NCBI GenBank assembly: GCA_024281995.1
Contig: JAMWZW010000005.1
Span: 97,177-161,176, forward strand
Direction of reading: 5' to 3'
DNA from: Nitrosomonas sp.
GTDB lineage: Bacteria > Pseudomonadota > Gammaproteobacteria > Burkholderiales > Nitrosomonadaceae
DNA: 64,000 nt
Shown: positions 49,036 to 61,964 of the stretch, in pieces
Position numbering within the stretch: position 1 is the stretch's first letter
How the letters are laid out: the number at the start of each line of letters is the position of its first letter
Notes under the pieces: model-generated
Told to the model about the DNA's origin: nothing
Database searches by the model: none
The model's input: the letters and a program-made list of their open reading frames with translations, nothing else
Program-made: the position numbers and the translations under genes

Positions 49036-49521
49036 ATGAATAAACGTATACTGATACTAATATTTTGCTGGGGAACACTGCTAGTGAGTCCTTGGGTAGA
49101 GGCATTTCAATTTCAAGATACCGCTGGAAAAATCCATAAATTGGAAGATTATAAAGGGCGATGGGTATTAGTTAATTTCTGGGCAACCTGGTGCCCACCT
49201 TGTTTAAAAGAAATTCCTGACTTGATTTCACTTTATGAAAGTCATAAAGATAAAATTATGGTAATCGGTGTGGCAATGGATTCTGATGATCAACAGGTAG
49301 TAATGGATTTTGTTCATCGAATGTCAATTACATATCCAACTGTTCTGGGTAACCGAGAGATCGCTTCTCAAGTGGACGATATTTCCTTGTTACCCAGCAC
49401 TTATTTCTATGACCCCGATGGAAAACCAGCGGCGCGTCAACAAGGTATCATTTCTCGTGAAAATATAGAAAAATTTATTGAGTCAAAATCAGCTAAGAAA
49501 AAATCTACCAATCTTCAATAA
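49036..49521 (+). CDS. TlpA/ResA-like periplasmic thioredoxin
   Basis: This 161-residue protein has a signal peptide (MNKRILILIFCWGT... to about residue 22) and a thioredoxin fold with active site C53-P-P-C56 in WATWCPPCLKE. It probably acts in disulfide reduction or cytochrome c maturation in the periplasm. The C-terminal tail is lysine-rich. It follows leuA by 29 bp and is convergent with the lytic transglycosylase. Confidence 0.88.
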   Translation: MNKRILILIFCWGTLLVSPWVEAFQFQDTAGKIHKLEDYKGRWVLVNFWATWCPPCLKEIPDLISLYESHKDKIMVIGVAMDSDDQQVVMDFVHRMSITYPTVLGNREIASQVDDISLLPSTYFYDPDGKPAARQQGIISRENIEKFIESKSAKKKSTNLQ

Positions 49522-49546
49522 TAGGATACGGCTGCTTAAACAACTA

Positions 49547-50155
49547 CTAGCTGTTAGGTGTTAGTGTATTAGCGTCATATCGCCATGTTGTGAGCCATTT
49601 GTCAAATACAAGCTGTGGGTAAGTGGAACTACCTAAACTGCCGTTATATCTGCCAAGAGCACGAAAGTAATCTCCTTTTTCGATATCAAGGTAATGGCGG
49701 AGAATTGCACATCCATATCGTAAATTTATGCGTAAATGAAAAAGATTGTGGTCTTGCCGACCAATGACATCAACCCAAAATGGCATGACTTGCATATAAC
49801 CTCGTGCGCCTGCATGAGAAATGGCGTATTTCTTAAAACCACTTTCAATTTGGATAATACTCAGCACAAGTTGTGGATCTAGTCCTGCGCGTCTGGATTC
49901 ATAGTAAACTGTTCTTAAGAATTCTTCACGTTCAATGTGATGAGGGATAAATTTTTCCAATCGACGGCTCATATTAATGAGCCATGTAATGTTGTCGGTC
50001 ATTGCAGCATATTCTGCATATGAAACTGCTTGATCACTAGTTTCATGAAAAGCAATTATTTGAGTGCTCGCAGCAAGTTGCTCATAATGCTGGTTATGGG
50101 CCTGCAGGAGGGCGGGGAAAAATAATGACAGTGCTAGGATGATTATTTTTTTCAT
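49547..50155 (-). CDS. lytic transglycosylase (SLT domain)
   Basis: This 202-residue protein has a signal peptide ([19 protein letters not shown]) and a C-terminal SLT domain with the catalytic glutamate in [18 protein letters not shown] and then YMQVMPFW. It cleaves peptidoglycan glycan strands in the periplasm. Its start overlaps the proS stop by 4 nt. Confidence 0.9.
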   Translation of the reverse strand: MKKIIILALSLFFPALLQAHNQHYEQLAASTQIIAFHETSDQAVSYAEYAAMTDNITWLINMSRRLEKFIPHHIEREEFLRTVYYESRRAGLDPQLVLSIIQIESGFKKYAISHAGARGYMQVMPFWVDVIGRQDHNLFHLRINLRYGCAILRHYLDIEKGDYFRALGRYNGSLGSSTYPQLVFDKWLTTWRYDANTLTPNS

Positions 50156-51852
50156 AACTTATTCATGATAAATGAGAAAATTTCATTGATAGGTATTGTT
50201 TGAGAAATCTGCTCTTTCCGTTCTTGATATTCGACAATAGATTGCTTGAGTCCTCGCTCACCAATAACAATACGGTGTGGGATACCAATTAATTCCATAT
50301 CTGCAAACATTACACCAGGCCGCTCATCTCGGTCATCCAGAAAAACTTCGATTTGTGCATCAAGAAATTGTTGATAAAGTTTATTGGTCATATCTTTTAC
50401 TTGAGTGTTTTTTTGTAAACCAATAGGTATGATTGCAAGTTGAAAAGGAGCCATGGCTGCCGGGAAAATAATACCATGTTGATCGTGATTTTGTTCAATT
50501 GCGGCAGCAACAATACGTGAAATACCAATACCATAGCATCCCATTTCCATGTATTGCAGATGACCTGATTCGTCAAGATACCCTGCTTTCATTATTTCGG
50601 AGTATTTTTTTCGTAATTGAAAAATATGACCAACTTCAATCCCTCGGCAAATTTCAAGTCTTCCTTTTCCATCAGGTGAATGATCACCTGCAACAACATT
50701 TCTGATATCAAAAACATGCTCAGGTATTTTAAGATCGCGATCAAAATTTACATGCGTTAGATGATATCCTTCTTCATTTGCACCACAAACAAAATTGCTC
50801 ATACTGATAACAGCATGATCCGCAATAATACAGGTGTCTACATTAACGGGGCCAATATAGCCGGGTTCTGTTCCTGTTTCTTGTAGAATATCTGTTTCAC
50901 TTGCCATTTGAAATTCAGATAAGAAGGGTATTTTCCGAACTTTCAATTCGTTAAGCTGATGGTCGCCGCGTAGTAATAATAAATATAATTTGTCGTTTGC
51001 TTTTATTACTAGCGTTTTTATGGTTTTTTGCAGTGGAATATTCAGAAAGTTAGCTACTTCCTTGCAAGTTTTTTTATTAGGTGTAGCGATTTTACGCATA
51101 CCCTCTAGTGGCTTCTCGCGCGGTTGTTCTTCGAACAGCGAGCTAGCCAGCTCAATGTTTGCGGCATAATCTGATTCAGGGCAAAATGCGATAGCATCCT
51201 CTCCAGATTCGGCTAAAACATGGAATTCATGCGAGCCACTACCGCCTATGGCGCCAGTATCGGCTGCTACGGCACGAAATTTTAGGCCCAAGCGAGTAAA
51301 GATACGACTATAGGTTTCATACATTTGCTGATAAGTTTGCATCAAGCTATGTTCATCTGTATGGAATGAGTACGCATCTTTCATTATAAATTCACGAGCA
51401 CGCATTACGCCAAAACGAGGACGAATTTCATCACGGAATTTGGTTTGTATTTGATAGAAATTAAGAGGTAGCTGGCGGTAGCTTTTGATTTCTCTGCGTG
51501 CGATGTCAGTGATAATTTCTTCATGCGTAGGACCAAAACAAAAATCATGCTCATGACGATCTTTAATTTTTAGCATTTGTGGTCCAAATATATCCCACCT
51601 CCCTGTTTCTTGCCATAACTCAGCTGGTTGTATGGCTGGCATTAATACTTCAATAGCACCGCTTTTATTCATTTCTTCACGCACGATATTTTCTATTTTT
51701 CGAAGTATTCGCAAACCTAGCGGCATCCAGCTATATAACCCACTCCCTAAGCGTTTGATCAGACCAGCACGTAGCATCAATTTGTGACTAATAAGTTCAG
51801 CTTCGGTGGGGGCTTCTTTGAGAGTTGAGATAAAAAATTGCGAGACGCGCAT
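50152..51852 (-). CDS. proS: prolyl-tRNA synthetase
   Basis: This bacterial-type ProRS (about 566 residues) charges tRNA-Pro. Class II motif 2 ([10 protein letters not shown]) and motif 3 (GIGISRIV) are present, with the editing (INS) domain between them from about 220 to 400 and the anticodon-binding domain at the C-terminus. The ATG at 51852 gives the family start MRVSQFFIS; an ATG four codons upstream at 51864 is also possible. The lytic transglycosylase overlaps its end. Confidence 0.95.
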   Translation of the reverse strand: MRVSQFFISTLKEAPTEAELISHKLMLRAGLIKRLGSGLYSWMPLGLRILRKIENIVREEMNKSGAIEVLMPAIQPAELWQETGRWDIFGPQMLKIKDRHEHDFCFGPTHEEIITDIARREIKSYRQLPLNFYQIQTKFRDEIRPRFGVMRAREFIMKDAYSFHTDEHSLMQTYQQMYETYSRIFTRLGLKFRAVAADTGAIGGSGSHEFHVLAESGEDAIAFCPESDYAANIELASSLFEEQPREKPLEGMRKIATPNKKTCKEVANFLNIPLQKTIKTLVIKANDKLYLLLLRGDHQLNELKVRKIPFLSEFQMASETDILQETGTEPGYIGPVNVDTCIIADHAVISMSNFVCGANEEGYHLTHVNFDRDLKIPEHVFDIRNVVAGDHSPDGKGRLEICRGIEVGHIFQLRKKYSEIMKAGYLDESGHLQYMEMGCYGIGISRIVAAAIEQNHDQHGIIFPAAMAPFQLAIIPIGLQKNTQVKDMTNKLYQQFLDAQIEVFLDDRDERPGVMFADMELIGIPHRIVIGERGLKQSIVEYQERKEQISQTIPINEIFSFIMNKL

Positions 51853-52071
51853 AAGCTGTTCCATTATGATAACAATACTGAGTGATTCTACCTTGAAATA
51901 ATGGGGAGTTACTTATGAATTTATCCAAATATGATAAAAGGAATATTTGTCGAAACAGGCGCTGATTGGAAATTATAATTTTAAAAAGTATTTTCGTTTC
52001 ATGAGTACTTTTAATCTGTAGTAAAGTATGAAAAAATCCACAATATTTAATGGGTCAAATGGGAAATTTTC

Positions 52072-52629
52072 ATGATTGACCGTAATGGATATCGTCCCAA
52101 TGTTGGAATTATCTTGCTTAATTCAAAGAACGAAGTTTTTTGGGGTAAGCGTATAAAACAGAATTCTTGGCAGTTCCCGCAAGGTGGCATCAAGTCAGGT
52201 GAAAGCCCTGAGCAAGCTATGTATCGAGAATTAACCGAGGAAATTGGGCTGCGACCTAATCATGTAGAGATTGTCGGACGAACACGTGATTGGTTACGTT
52301 ATGAAGTGCCTGAACGTTGGATAAGGCGTGAATGGCGAGGAAATTATAAAGGGCAAAAGCAGATCTGGTATCTGTTGCGCTTAGTTGGGCGTGATAGTGA
52401 TGTTTCTCTGCGCAGAAGCGCACATCCAGAGTTTGATGCTTGGCGATGGAATCAATATTGGGTTGAGTTGGATTCGGTTGTCGAATTTAAGCGTAAAGTA
52501 TATAAACAGGCACTGACTGAACTTTCTCGCTTACTAAAAACCGATCCTTGTCACAATAACGAAAAAAATAATGCTCTCGCGGAAGTTAATAAAATAGTTT
52601 TGGTTGATCACCTGGAAGTAAATGAGTAA
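52072..52629 (+). CDS. rppH: RNA 5'-pyrophosphohydrolase
   Basis: RppH (185 residues) removes pyrophosphate from the 5' end of mRNA and triggers RNase E decay. The Nudix box spans G38-L60 with the REL..EEIG core. The start [14 protein letters not shown] is exactly that of RppH. The C-terminal 30 residues are an unconserved tail. It is divergent from proS, which is common in betaproteobacteria. Confidence 0.95.
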   Translation: MIDRNGYRPNVGIILLNSKNEVFWGKRIKQNSWQFPQGGIKSGESPEQAMYRELTEEIGLRPNHVEIVGRTRDWLRYEVPERWIRREWRGNYKGQKQIWYLLRLVGRDSDVSLRRSAHPEFDAWRWNQYWVELDSVVEFKRKVYKQALTELSRLLKTDPCHNNEKNNALAEVNKIVLVDHLEVNE

Positions 52630-52656
52630 TTTTTACTTTTGTAGTAAAAAGATATT
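52630..52656 (+). terminator. possible weak AT-rich terminator after rppH
   Basis: An 8 bp stem TTTTTACT/AGTAAAAA with a 5 nt loop (52630-52650) is followed by a T-containing stretch. It has only one G-C-rich pair per arm, so function is doubtful. Confidence 0.25.
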
Positions 52657-52766
52657 TTGTTAAAGCTTGTTATGATCAAAATATTATCTTTGTAAATTTC
52701 CACTTGTAAATATTTCATCAGGCGTAATCGGCTGCGCCATTACAGTCGTTTTTAAGGAGAATATCG

Positions 52767-53762
52767 ATGAAGATAGGTACATTGCTGGCAACATCGCTGC
52801 TATCGATTAGCACTGCTGTTACTTCAATTTCTGTTTCCGCCAATGAACCAATCCAGCCTATTAAAGCAGCGACAATTAAAAATGCAGAAATGGTGGAGTT
52901 GGGCAAGATGCTGTTTTTTGATCCACGCCTATCCAAATCTGGTTTTATTTCTTGTAATTCTTGCCACAATTTGAGTATGGGGGGGACGGATAATATTCCT
53001 ACTTCCATAGGTCATGCATGGCAGCAAGGACCCATTAATGCGCCTACGGTATTGAATGCGAGTATGAATTTGGCACAATTCTGGGATGGTCGAGCTAAGG
53101 ATCTAAAAGAACAAGCCGGAGGACCGATTGCAAATCCGGGAGAAATGGCTTCTACGCATAAAGCGGCTGTTGAGGTATTGCAATCGATTCCACAATATCG
53201 CACTTATTTCCAACATGCATTTGGTTCTGATCAAGTGGATATCGATCGTGTAACTACTGCGATTGCGGCTTTTGAAGAGACCTTGGTTACACCGGGATCG
53301 CGTTTTGATAAGTGGCTTGAAGGAGATAAAAAAGCACTGAATCAGCAGGAGTTAGACGGGTATGAGTTATTCAAAAGTAGCGGATGTTCGGGTTGCCATA
53401 ATGGACCAGCTGTTGGTGGTACGCTATATCAGAAATTTGGCATATATCATCCATATCAAACAACTAGCAAAGTGGAAGGCAGAAAAGCGGTCACTGGAAA
53501 AAACACGGATTTAAATGTATTTAAAGTACCTACATTGCGTAACATTGAATTAACTTATCCGTATTTTCATGATGGTGCAGCGGCAACATTAGAAGATGCC
53601 GTTAAAACAATGGGTAAACTACAATTAGATCGTGATTTTGATAAAAAAGAAACTGATAGCATTGTCGCTTTCTTGAAGACACTGACGGGTGAGCAACCCA
53701 ATTTTAAGTTGCCAATTTTGCCACCTTCTAATAATAGCACTCCAAAACCTGCGCCATTTTAA
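52767..53762 (+). CDS. dihaem cytochrome c peroxidase
   Basis: This 331-residue periplasmic enzyme reduces hydrogen peroxide with electrons from c-type cytochromes. A signal peptide ends near SVSA-NEP (residue 25). The two haem sites are CNSCH (C63-H67) and CSGCH (C207-H211). Further conserved stretches FFDPRLSKSG, WDGRAKDLKEQAGGP and FHDGAAATLEDAV fit the CcpA/MauG group. A GGAGAATATCG precedes the ATG. The Pro-rich C-terminus is unconserved. Confidence 0.93.
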   Translation: MKIGTLLATSLLSISTAVTSISVSANEPIQPIKAATIKNAEMVELGKMLFFDPRLSKSGFISCNSCHNLSMGGTDNIPTSIGHAWQQGPINAPTVLNASMNLAQFWDGRAKDLKEQAGGPIANPGEMASTHKAAVEVLQSIPQYRTYFQHAFGSDQVDIDRVTTAIAAFEETLVTPGSRFDKWLEGDKKALNQQELDGYELFKSSGCSGCHNGPAVGGTLYQKFGIYHPYQTTSKVEGRKAVTGKNTDLNVFKVPTLRNIELTYPYFHDGAAATLEDAVKTMGKLQLDRDFDKKETDSIVAFLKTLTGEQPNFKLPILPPSNNSTPKPAPF

Positions 53763-54066
53763 AATTTTATTAGGTTTAATTGTTATTTTTCTTAATAGAG
53801 AAAGGAAAACCATAAAAATTAATGAATTGTGATACTTATTAATTCCTGTTTTCCAGAGTGGTGGAATTTTTTAAAGTATTCGTACATTGAAAGTTTCAAC
53901 TAAGTGATTGTGAAAATTGGAAAGATAGTATTGAGGCTTTACTTCAACTTATTGATTAAAATAATCCTGGGTCTTGCAGTGTTAACGCAATCTAATGTAG
54001 ATTTACATTTGAAAATCAAGTAGAGTCACTTTTCCGATAACCAATAATTAAAATAGGGAATTACCT
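53763..54066. other. 304 bp gap before hfq
   Basis: No gene or RNA is recognised. The region must hold the hfq promoter; no strong sigma-70 pair or palindrome stands out. The ribosome binding site AGGGAATTACCT lies just before the hfq ATG. Confidence 0.5.
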
Positions 54067-54312
54067 ATGGGTAATAAGGGGCAGTTACTGCAAGATCCAT
54101 TTCTGAATTTATTACGTAAAGAGCATATTCCAGTATCAATATACTTGGTAAATGGTATTAAATTGCAAGGACAAATCGATTCGTTTGATCAATATGTAGT
54201 GCTGTTGAAGAATTCGGTTACGCAAATGGTATATAAACATGCAATTTCCACAGTTGTACCTACAAGAGCAGTTACTATGCCAATTGAAGTGGTGGAAACA
54301 CATGATGCATAA
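54067..54312 (+). CDS. hfq: RNA chaperone Hfq
   Basis: Hfq (81 residues) is the Sm-like hexamer that pairs small RNAs with mRNAs. The N-terminal [15 protein letters not shown] and the Sm2 motif [12 protein letters not shown] are typical. The C-terminal tail is short, as in many betaproteobacteria. hflX follows after 24 bp. Confidence 0.98.
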   Translation: MGNKGQLLQDPFLNLLRKEHIPVSIYLVNGIKLQGQIDSFDQYVVLLKNSVTQMVYKHAISTVVPTRAVTMPIEVVETHDA

Positions 54313-54336
54313 TACCTGAAAAATTTTCCGGGTATT

Positions 54337-55509
54337 ATGCATAAATTAAAAATAATAGATTCAGCTATCTTAGTTAGCCTTGATTTTGGCAATTGTGATC
54401 ATGTAGATCGCGTGCAGGAGCTGTGTCAATTGGCTTTTAGTGCCAATCTTCGAGTTTTAGCAATTATAGAAGGGAAGCGCTCTCGACCTGACCCTGCGAC
54501 TTATATCGGGAGTGGAAAGGTTGATGAGTTGGCGCGGACGGTAGCTCAAACTAAAGTTTCGTTTGTAATATTCAATCATGATTTATCCCCTGCACAGCAG
54601 CGTAATTTATCTTTGCGTTTGAATTGTAGCGTTATTGATCGTACTAGCCTAATTTTGGATATTTTTGCGCAACGAGCTAAAAGTTATGAGGGTAAGCTGC
54701 AAGTAGAATTGGCGCAGCTTGAACATCTTGCAACTCGATTGGTACGAGGCTGGACACACTTGGAGAGGCAAAAAGGTGGTATAGGTTTGCGAGGTCCAGG
54801 AGAAACTCAGTTAGAAACTGATCGAAGATTAATTAAAAAAAGAGTCAAGTTACTTAAAGAGAAGCTTTTAATTTTACAACGCCAACGGAGTGTACAAAGG
54901 AAATCAAGGCAGCGTACTAAGGTATTGTCAGTATCTATTGTTGGTTATACCAATGCAGGGAAATCAACATTGTTTAATAAATTAACACGTGCAAGATCCT
55001 ATGCTGCGGATCAACTATTTGCTACACTGGATACAACGACGCGGAAGCTTTTTTTAACGTCAGGTAATTCAGTTGTGATTTCCGATACAGTAGGATTTAT
55101 TCGAGAATTACCGCATACCTTGGTGGCGGCATTCTGTGCGACACTTGAAGAAACTATTCAGGCCGATATCCTACTTCATGTGATAGATGCAAACAGCCCA
55201 AATCGTGAAGAACAAGTTGATGAAGTTAATAAGATATTGAAAGAAATTGGTGCTGATACCATTCCACAGATTTTAATTACGAATAAGATTGACTTAATGG
55301 ATTTGTCGTTCGGTGGAGAAGGATATGCGCGCGACGAATATGGTAAAATAACGCATATTCGTTTAAGCGCAAAAACAGGAAAAGGTATAGAGTTTGTAAG
55401 AAGAGCTTTGATAGAGGCGATTGCAGACAACTCCAAAGAATCATACGAAAAGTTTACAGATATTCAGGGAATTGATCGAAACTGTGTTACAGTTCAAAAA
55501 AATTTTTAA
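54337..55509 (+). CDS. hflX: ribosome-associated GTPase HflX
   Basis: HflX (390 residues) splits stalled or heat-damaged ribosomes. The N-terminal HflX domain has YIGSGKVDEL and the GGIGLRGPGETQLE linker; the G domain has the P-loop VGYTNAGKST (about 202-211), DTVGFI (G3) and TNKIDL (G4). It lies in the conserved hfq-hflX-hflK-hflC order. Confidence 0.96.
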   Translation: MHKLKIIDSAILVSLDFGNCDHVDRVQELCQLAFSANLRVLAIIEGKRSRPDPATYIGSGKVDELARTVAQTKVSFVIFNHDLSPAQQRNLSLRLNCSVIDRTSLILDIFAQRAKSYEGKLQVELAQLEHLATRLVRGWTHLERQKGGIGLRGPGETQLETDRRLIKKRVKLLKEKLLILQRQRSVQRKSRQRTKVLSVSIVGYTNAGKSTLFNKLTRARSYAADQLFATLDTTTRKLFLTSGNSVVISDTVGFIRELPHTLVAAFCATLEETIQADILLHVIDANSPNREEQVDEVNKILKEIGADTIPQILITNKIDLMDLSFGGEGYARDEYGKITHIRLSAKTGKGIEFVRRALIEAIADNSKESYEKFTDIQGIDRNCVTVQKNF

Positions 55510-55533
55510 ACGAACAAAAACAGGAATAAAATT

Positions 55534-56715
55534 ATGGGCTTAAATGATCCTCAGTGGGGGAAAAACAAAGGTGATTCCGGTCCACCAGATCTAGACGATG
55601 TGTTGCGTAACGTCAATAAAAAGATTAATAGTATCTTTGGACAGAAAAAAGGTGGTGGCGGTGATGATGGGGCGCGTGATAAAGGTCAACCGCAACACAG
55701 TGGCAGTAACATTTCACTGATATTAGTTTTATTGCTCATAGTATGGTTAGGCAGTGGTTTCTATATTGTAGATGAAGGGCACCGTGGCGTTGTATTACGT
55801 TTTGGTCAATATGTGGAAACTTCAGCAGCTGGTTTGCGTTGGCATTTTCCATATCCTATTGAGAAAGTGGAGATTGTGAATGTGAGTCAGGTTCGCACAG
55901 TCGAAATAGGTTATCGTAATAATGTGAGAAGTAAAGTTTTGCGAGAATCTTTAATGTTAACTGATGACGAAAATATCATCGATATTCAGTTTGCAGTGCA
56001 ATATATTTTGAATCACCCTGAGAATTTTCTGTTTAAGAACAGGAATCCTGATGATGCTGTTCTTCAGGCTGCAGAAACCGCAATAAGGCAAGTTATTGGT
56101 AAAAGCAAAATGGACTATGTTCTTTATGAAGGACGTGAGCAAGTAGCCGCTAAGGCGACTCAGCTGATGCAAAAGATTCTGGATCGCTATGAAATAGGTA
56201 TTTTAATTAGCAAGGTCACTATGCAAAATGCACAGCCACCTGAACAGGTTCAAGCAGCATTCGACGATGCGGTAAAAGCCGGGCAAGATAGAGAACGGCA
56301 GAAAAATGAGGGGCAAGCTTATGCAAATGATGTTATACCAAGGGCTGTCGGTAATGCGGCTCGTTTGCTTCAAGAATCTGAAGGATACAAGCAACGTGTG
56401 ATTGTTAGCGCAGAAGGTGATGCTAAGCGTTTTGAGCAAATCCTAGTCGAATATAGTAAAGCACCTAAGGTGACTCGGGAACGCTTATATTTGGATATGA
56501 TGCAGCAAGTGCTTTCAAATACTAGCAAAATTATGGTCGATCAGAAGGGTGGCAACAACCTGCTGTATTTGCCACTGGACAAATTAATCCAAGGTACGGG
56601 CGGGGCTACACCTAGTTCACCAGTGACGGTACAACCTTCACCACAGGAGTCAGTGTCAGATAACAATATTCGAACACGCGAATCGTTTCGTAATCGTGAC
56701 CGGGAGATGAGATAG
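55534..56715 (+). CDS. hflK: FtsH modulator HflK
   Basis: HflK (393 residues) is an inner-membrane SPFH/prohibitin-type protein that with HflC encloses FtsH and limits its access to membrane substrates. The N-terminal 60 residues are Gly/Asp-rich and cytoplasmic, a single membrane segment follows (about 65-85), then the SPFH domain and a coiled coil. The C-terminus is polar. Stop and hflC start are adjacent. Confidence 0.96.
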   Translation: MGLNDPQWGKNKGDSGPPDLDDVLRNVNKKINSIFGQKKGGGGDDGARDKGQPQHSGSNISLILVLLLIVWLGSGFYIVDEGHRGVVLRFGQYVETSAAGLRWHFPYPIEKVEIVNVSQVRTVEIGYRNNVRSKVLRESLMLTDDENIIDIQFAVQYILNHPENFLFKNRNPDDAVLQAAETAIRQVIGKSKMDYVLYEGREQVAAKATQLMQKILDRYEIGILISKVTMQNAQPPEQVQAAFDDAVKAGQDRERQKNEGQAYANDVIPRAVGNAARLLQESEGYKQRVIVSAEGDAKRFEQILVEYSKAPKVTRERLYLDMMQQVLSNTSKIMVDQKGGNNLLYLPLDKLIQGTGGATPSSPVTVQPSPQESVSDNNIRTRESFRNRDREMR

Positions 56716-57591
56716 ATGAGAAGTTTTACATCAGTTTTTGCAGGCATTATTATTGCCGTTTTTTTTCTGGGGAGTTCCGCTATTTATATAGTAGACGAGC
56801 GGCAACAAGCTATTTTATTCCAATTAGGGGAAGTCATTGATGTTAAGACAGAGCCTGGCTTATATTTTAAAATCCCGATAGCACAAAATGTGCGTTATTT
56901 TGAAAAACGTATATTAACCATGAATACTGAGGAGCCAGAACGTTTCATTACATCGGAAAAGAAAAATGTACTGGTGGATCTATTCGTTAAATGGCGTATT
57001 GTTGATGTTAAGCAATATTATATAAGTGTACGTGGAGATGAAAGTCTTGCTCAAACTCGTTTAGCACAGACTATAAATGCTAGCTTACGTGATGAATTTG
57101 GTAATCGGACTGTGCATGATGTGGTTTCTGGTGAGCGGGATATCATTATGGAGATTATGCGACAAAAAGCAGATAATGATGCGCGTTCGATTGGTGTGGA
57201 AGTTGTAGATGTCCGCTTAAAACGCGTAGACTTGCCACAAGAAGTTAGTGAGTCAGTTTATAGGCGTATGGAAGCCGAGAGAAAAAGAGTTGCGAATGAA
57301 TTGCGCTCAACTGGTGCAGCTGAATCTGAGAAAATTCGCGCTGATGCAGATAGGCAACGAGAAGTTATCTTGGCAGAAGCTTATCGGGAAGCTCAAAAAA
57401 CAATGGGTGATGGTGATAGTCAAGCAGCGGCAATCTATGCAGTAGCTTTTGAGAAAGATTCTGAATTTTATGCATTCTGGAGAAGCATGGACGCTTATAA
57501 GCAATCATTTAAGAATAAGAGCGATATGATGGTACTTGAGCCAAGCTCTGATTTTTTTAAATACTTGAAAGATCCCGTTATTAGCAAGTAA
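56716..57591 (+). CDS. hflC: FtsH modulator HflC
   Basis: HflC (291 residues) is the HflK partner. An N-terminal membrane anchor (about 5-24) precedes the SPFH domain (DERQQAILFQLGEV onward) and a long helix rich in Ala/Glu/Arg. It starts at the nucleotide after the hflK stop and is followed by a terminator at 57721. Confidence 0.96.
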   Translation: MRSFTSVFAGIIIAVFFLGSSAIYIVDERQQAILFQLGEVIDVKTEPGLYFKIPIAQNVRYFEKRILTMNTEEPERFITSEKKNVLVDLFVKWRIVDVKQYYISVRGDESLAQTRLAQTINASLRDEFGNRTVHDVVSGERDIIMEIMRQKADNDARSIGVEVVDVRLKRVDLPQEVSESVYRRMEAERKRVANELRSTGAAESEKIRADADRQREVILAEAYREAQKTMGDGDSQAAAIYAVAFEKDSEFYAFWRSMDAYKQSFKNKSDMMVLEPSSDFFKYLKDPVISK

Positions 57592-57720
57592 AAATCTGGA
57601 ACTGATAAATGGCATGTAACTTATTGTTCGATTGGTTTTATTGTATCAATTCTGATATAGGGTTATGTGAAATGAGCACAAAGTTCACGTGAAGTGATAA
57701 TATTTTGCAGTAACTTAAAG

Positions 57721-57780
57721 AGAGGTTCTGAAGATCGCGTTTATATTTTTACTCGATTGCCGCAGAACCTCTTATTTTTT
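57721..57780 (+). terminator. terminator after hflC
   Basis: A perfect 10 bp stem AGAGGTTCTG/CAGAACCTCT (57721-57730 with 57763-57772) encloses about 32 nt that can pair further (GATCG/CGATT) and is followed by TATTTTTT. It ends the hfq-hflC run 130 bp after hflC. Confidence 0.75.
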
Positions 57781-57832
57781 GTATCCATTTTATGGTGCAT
57801 TAATTGGTTGATTAAGCAGGGATAATAATTGT

Positions 57833-58018
57833 ATGTGGGAAACTTTTCTAATTGCAGTAGCGTTGATGTTAATTTTAGAAGGAATGCTGCCTTTCTTATC
57901 TCCTCAGACATGGCGTGAAACATTTAGAAAATTAATTGAAATCAATGACAGTCAAATACGTTTTATAGGCTTAACTTCGATGTTAATTGGACTCATGTTG
58001 CTTCTTATTGTGAGCTAG
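57833..58018 (+). CDS. DUF2065 (YjeT-like) small membrane protein
   Basis: This 61-residue protein has two membrane segments, about 1-20 and 42-60, linked by a polar stretch with FLSPQTWR. The position between hflC and hisZ/purA is the one held by DUF2065 genes in many proteobacteria. Function unknown. Confidence 0.88.
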   Translation: MWETFLIAVALMLILEGMLPFLSPQTWRETFRKLIEINDSQIRFIGLTSMLIGLMLLLIVS

Positions 58019-58056
58019 TTTCATTTACTCCCATATCCTATTTATTAGTAAGAATT

Positions 58057-60539
<2,483 letters not shown>

Positions 60540-60580
60540 GCATCGCGTATTGTTGTTGGTTAATTGAATAACGATTGATA

Positions 60581-61027
60581 ATGAATGAATTTATACAATA
60601 TTCTTATCGTTTACGCATAGTAAGATGGAGAGACGAGGAAGCTGCACTACGTAGTATTCGAACAGCGGTGTTTATTCACGAACAGCACGTTCCAGTCCAC
60701 CTGGAATGGGATGAGTTTGACGCAATTAGCATGCACATTCTTGCACAAAATTTCGAGGGACAATCTATTGGAACAGTAAGATTGTTGCCGAACGGATATG
60801 TTGGTCGCATGGCAGTTTTAAAAAATTGGCGTGAGAAAGGTATTGGTTCTGCCATGATGCAAAAAGTATTGCAAGAAGCAGGTAACCGCGGAATACAAGA
60901 AATCAAATTAAATGCGCAAACAACCGCTATTCACTTCTATAAAAAATTTGGATTCCAGGTATTCGGAAAAGAATTCATGGATGCAGGAATTCTTCATGTG
61001 AAAATGGTATTGCTGCTCAGCATTTAA
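60581..61027 (+). CDS. GNAT-family N-acetyltransferase
   Basis: This 148-residue protein has the GNAT acetyl-CoA motif A: VGRMAVLKNWREKGIGSAMM (R-x-x-G-x-G). The FIHEQHVPVHLEWD segment resembles the ElaA/YjcF-like group. The start was set at the ATG at 60581; the frame opens two codons upstream at TTG. Substrate unknown. It is the last gene of the plus-strand run from hfq. Confidence 0.88.
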   Translation: MNEFIQYSYRLRIVRWRDEEAALRSIRTAVFIHEQHVPVHLEWDEFDAISMHILAQNFEGQSIGTVRLLPNGYVGRMAVLKNWREKGIGSAMMQKVLQEAGNRGIQEIKLNAQTTAIHFYKKFGFQVFGKEFMDAGILHVKMVLLLSI

Positions 61028-61039
61028 ATAGATTCTTGA

Positions 61040-61411
61040 TCATTTTTTTTCAGCTTTCTCCCATGCATCAGCTAACGCATCAGTAGCTTGTTTCCAACGA
61101 TTAGTGGCTTGTTCTGCTGAAATTTTGGCATCATCAGATTTTTTTCGAGTAATTTCCACTTCACGCTCAGCTGCGGTTAGCTTTTGTTTAATGGAAGTTA
61201 ATTGTTTTTCCGCGAATGCTGCATCTTTAGCAAGCGTTTCAGCCGAGCGTTTTGCTTGAATCATTTGTTCATATGCAATACTTGCATTTTTCTGAAGATT
61301 ATCAATAGCTTCAGCACTTGCAAGTGGTTGATATAGGGTGTTCAGAAACAAGACAAGAAAAATTTTGGAAGGTAACTTGATGTAATTGAATGTCATAAAA
61401 AAGATTCCCAT
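61040..61411 (-). CDS. secreted or membrane-anchored coiled-coil protein
   Basis: This 123-residue protein has a signal peptide (about 1-34, ending LASAEA) and then about 85 residues of continuous charged helix rich in Ala, Lys, Gln and Glu, a probable coiled coil without cysteine. It may start at the ATG at 61396 five codons in, which has a GGGA at useful distance. No family recognised. It is convergent with the acetyltransferase. Confidence 0.65.
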   Translation of the reverse strand: MGIFFMTFNYIKLPSKIFLVLFLNTLYQPLASAEAIDNLQKNASIAYEQMIQAKRSAETLAKDAAFAEKQLTSIKQKLTAAEREVEITRKKSDDAKISAEQATNRWKQATDALADAWEKAEKK

Positions 61412-61588
61412 AGTTGTTCTTAATATCAGCGTGAAGAATTGTGTTTGTGGGAAAAAGAGTTTTTAATCATAATTGGCAAGTATAAAAAAAGTAAAACCCA
61501 ATTACTAATAATTACCATAATTATAATCAGAGTATTATATGTTTTATTTAAGAAATATTTATGAAAAGAATAAAAAAAAAATACACAT

Positions 61589-61945
61589 TTGGTAGTGGAA
61601 AGCAGTTTTATTTTGCTAAGTGCTTTAGTGTGGTTAGTTATATCGACTTCCGCGTACGCAAATTGCAATGGATGCTTGTGTCCAGGAAATCCGTGTAATC
61701 TTTGTCCATTACCTATTATGGAAAATGTACCATTAAAACTAAATGATTCTGGAATATGTAGCAGAATTAGAGAAAAGGTTCCACCTACTTCAGCGCTGCC
61801 TGGGTCTAATGAATATTTTCCAAATTTGGATAAATCGATTAAGGTGTGTGTTAACGAAGGTGGAGATGTGATTCGAAATAGACAGCAGAATTCAGAATTT
61901 CCTGCGAGATTTTATTGTAAACCAGCAAGTAATGTTACCAGGTAA
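61589..61945 (+). CDS. small exported cysteine-rich protein
   Basis: The frame encodes about 118 residues with a hydrophobic segment (SSFILLSALVWLVISTSAYA) and a mature part starting with the cluster CNGCLCPGNPCNLCP and three later cysteines (ICSR, KVCV, FYCK), which suggests disulfides or metal binding. Start is TTG at 61589 or GTG at 61595, both without a ribosome binding site. An ATG at 61561 with MKRIKKK in another frame would give a better signal peptide if one base of a nine-A tract (61573-61581) were lost. Function unknown. Confidence 0.6.
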   Translation: MVVESSFILLSALVWLVISTSAYANCNGCLCPGNPCNLCPLPIMENVPLKLNDSGICSRIREKVPPTSALPGSNEYFPNLDKSIKVCVNEGGDVIRNRQQNSEFPARFYCKPASNVTR

Positions 61946-61964
61946 TAATTTAGGCTCTAGGCTA

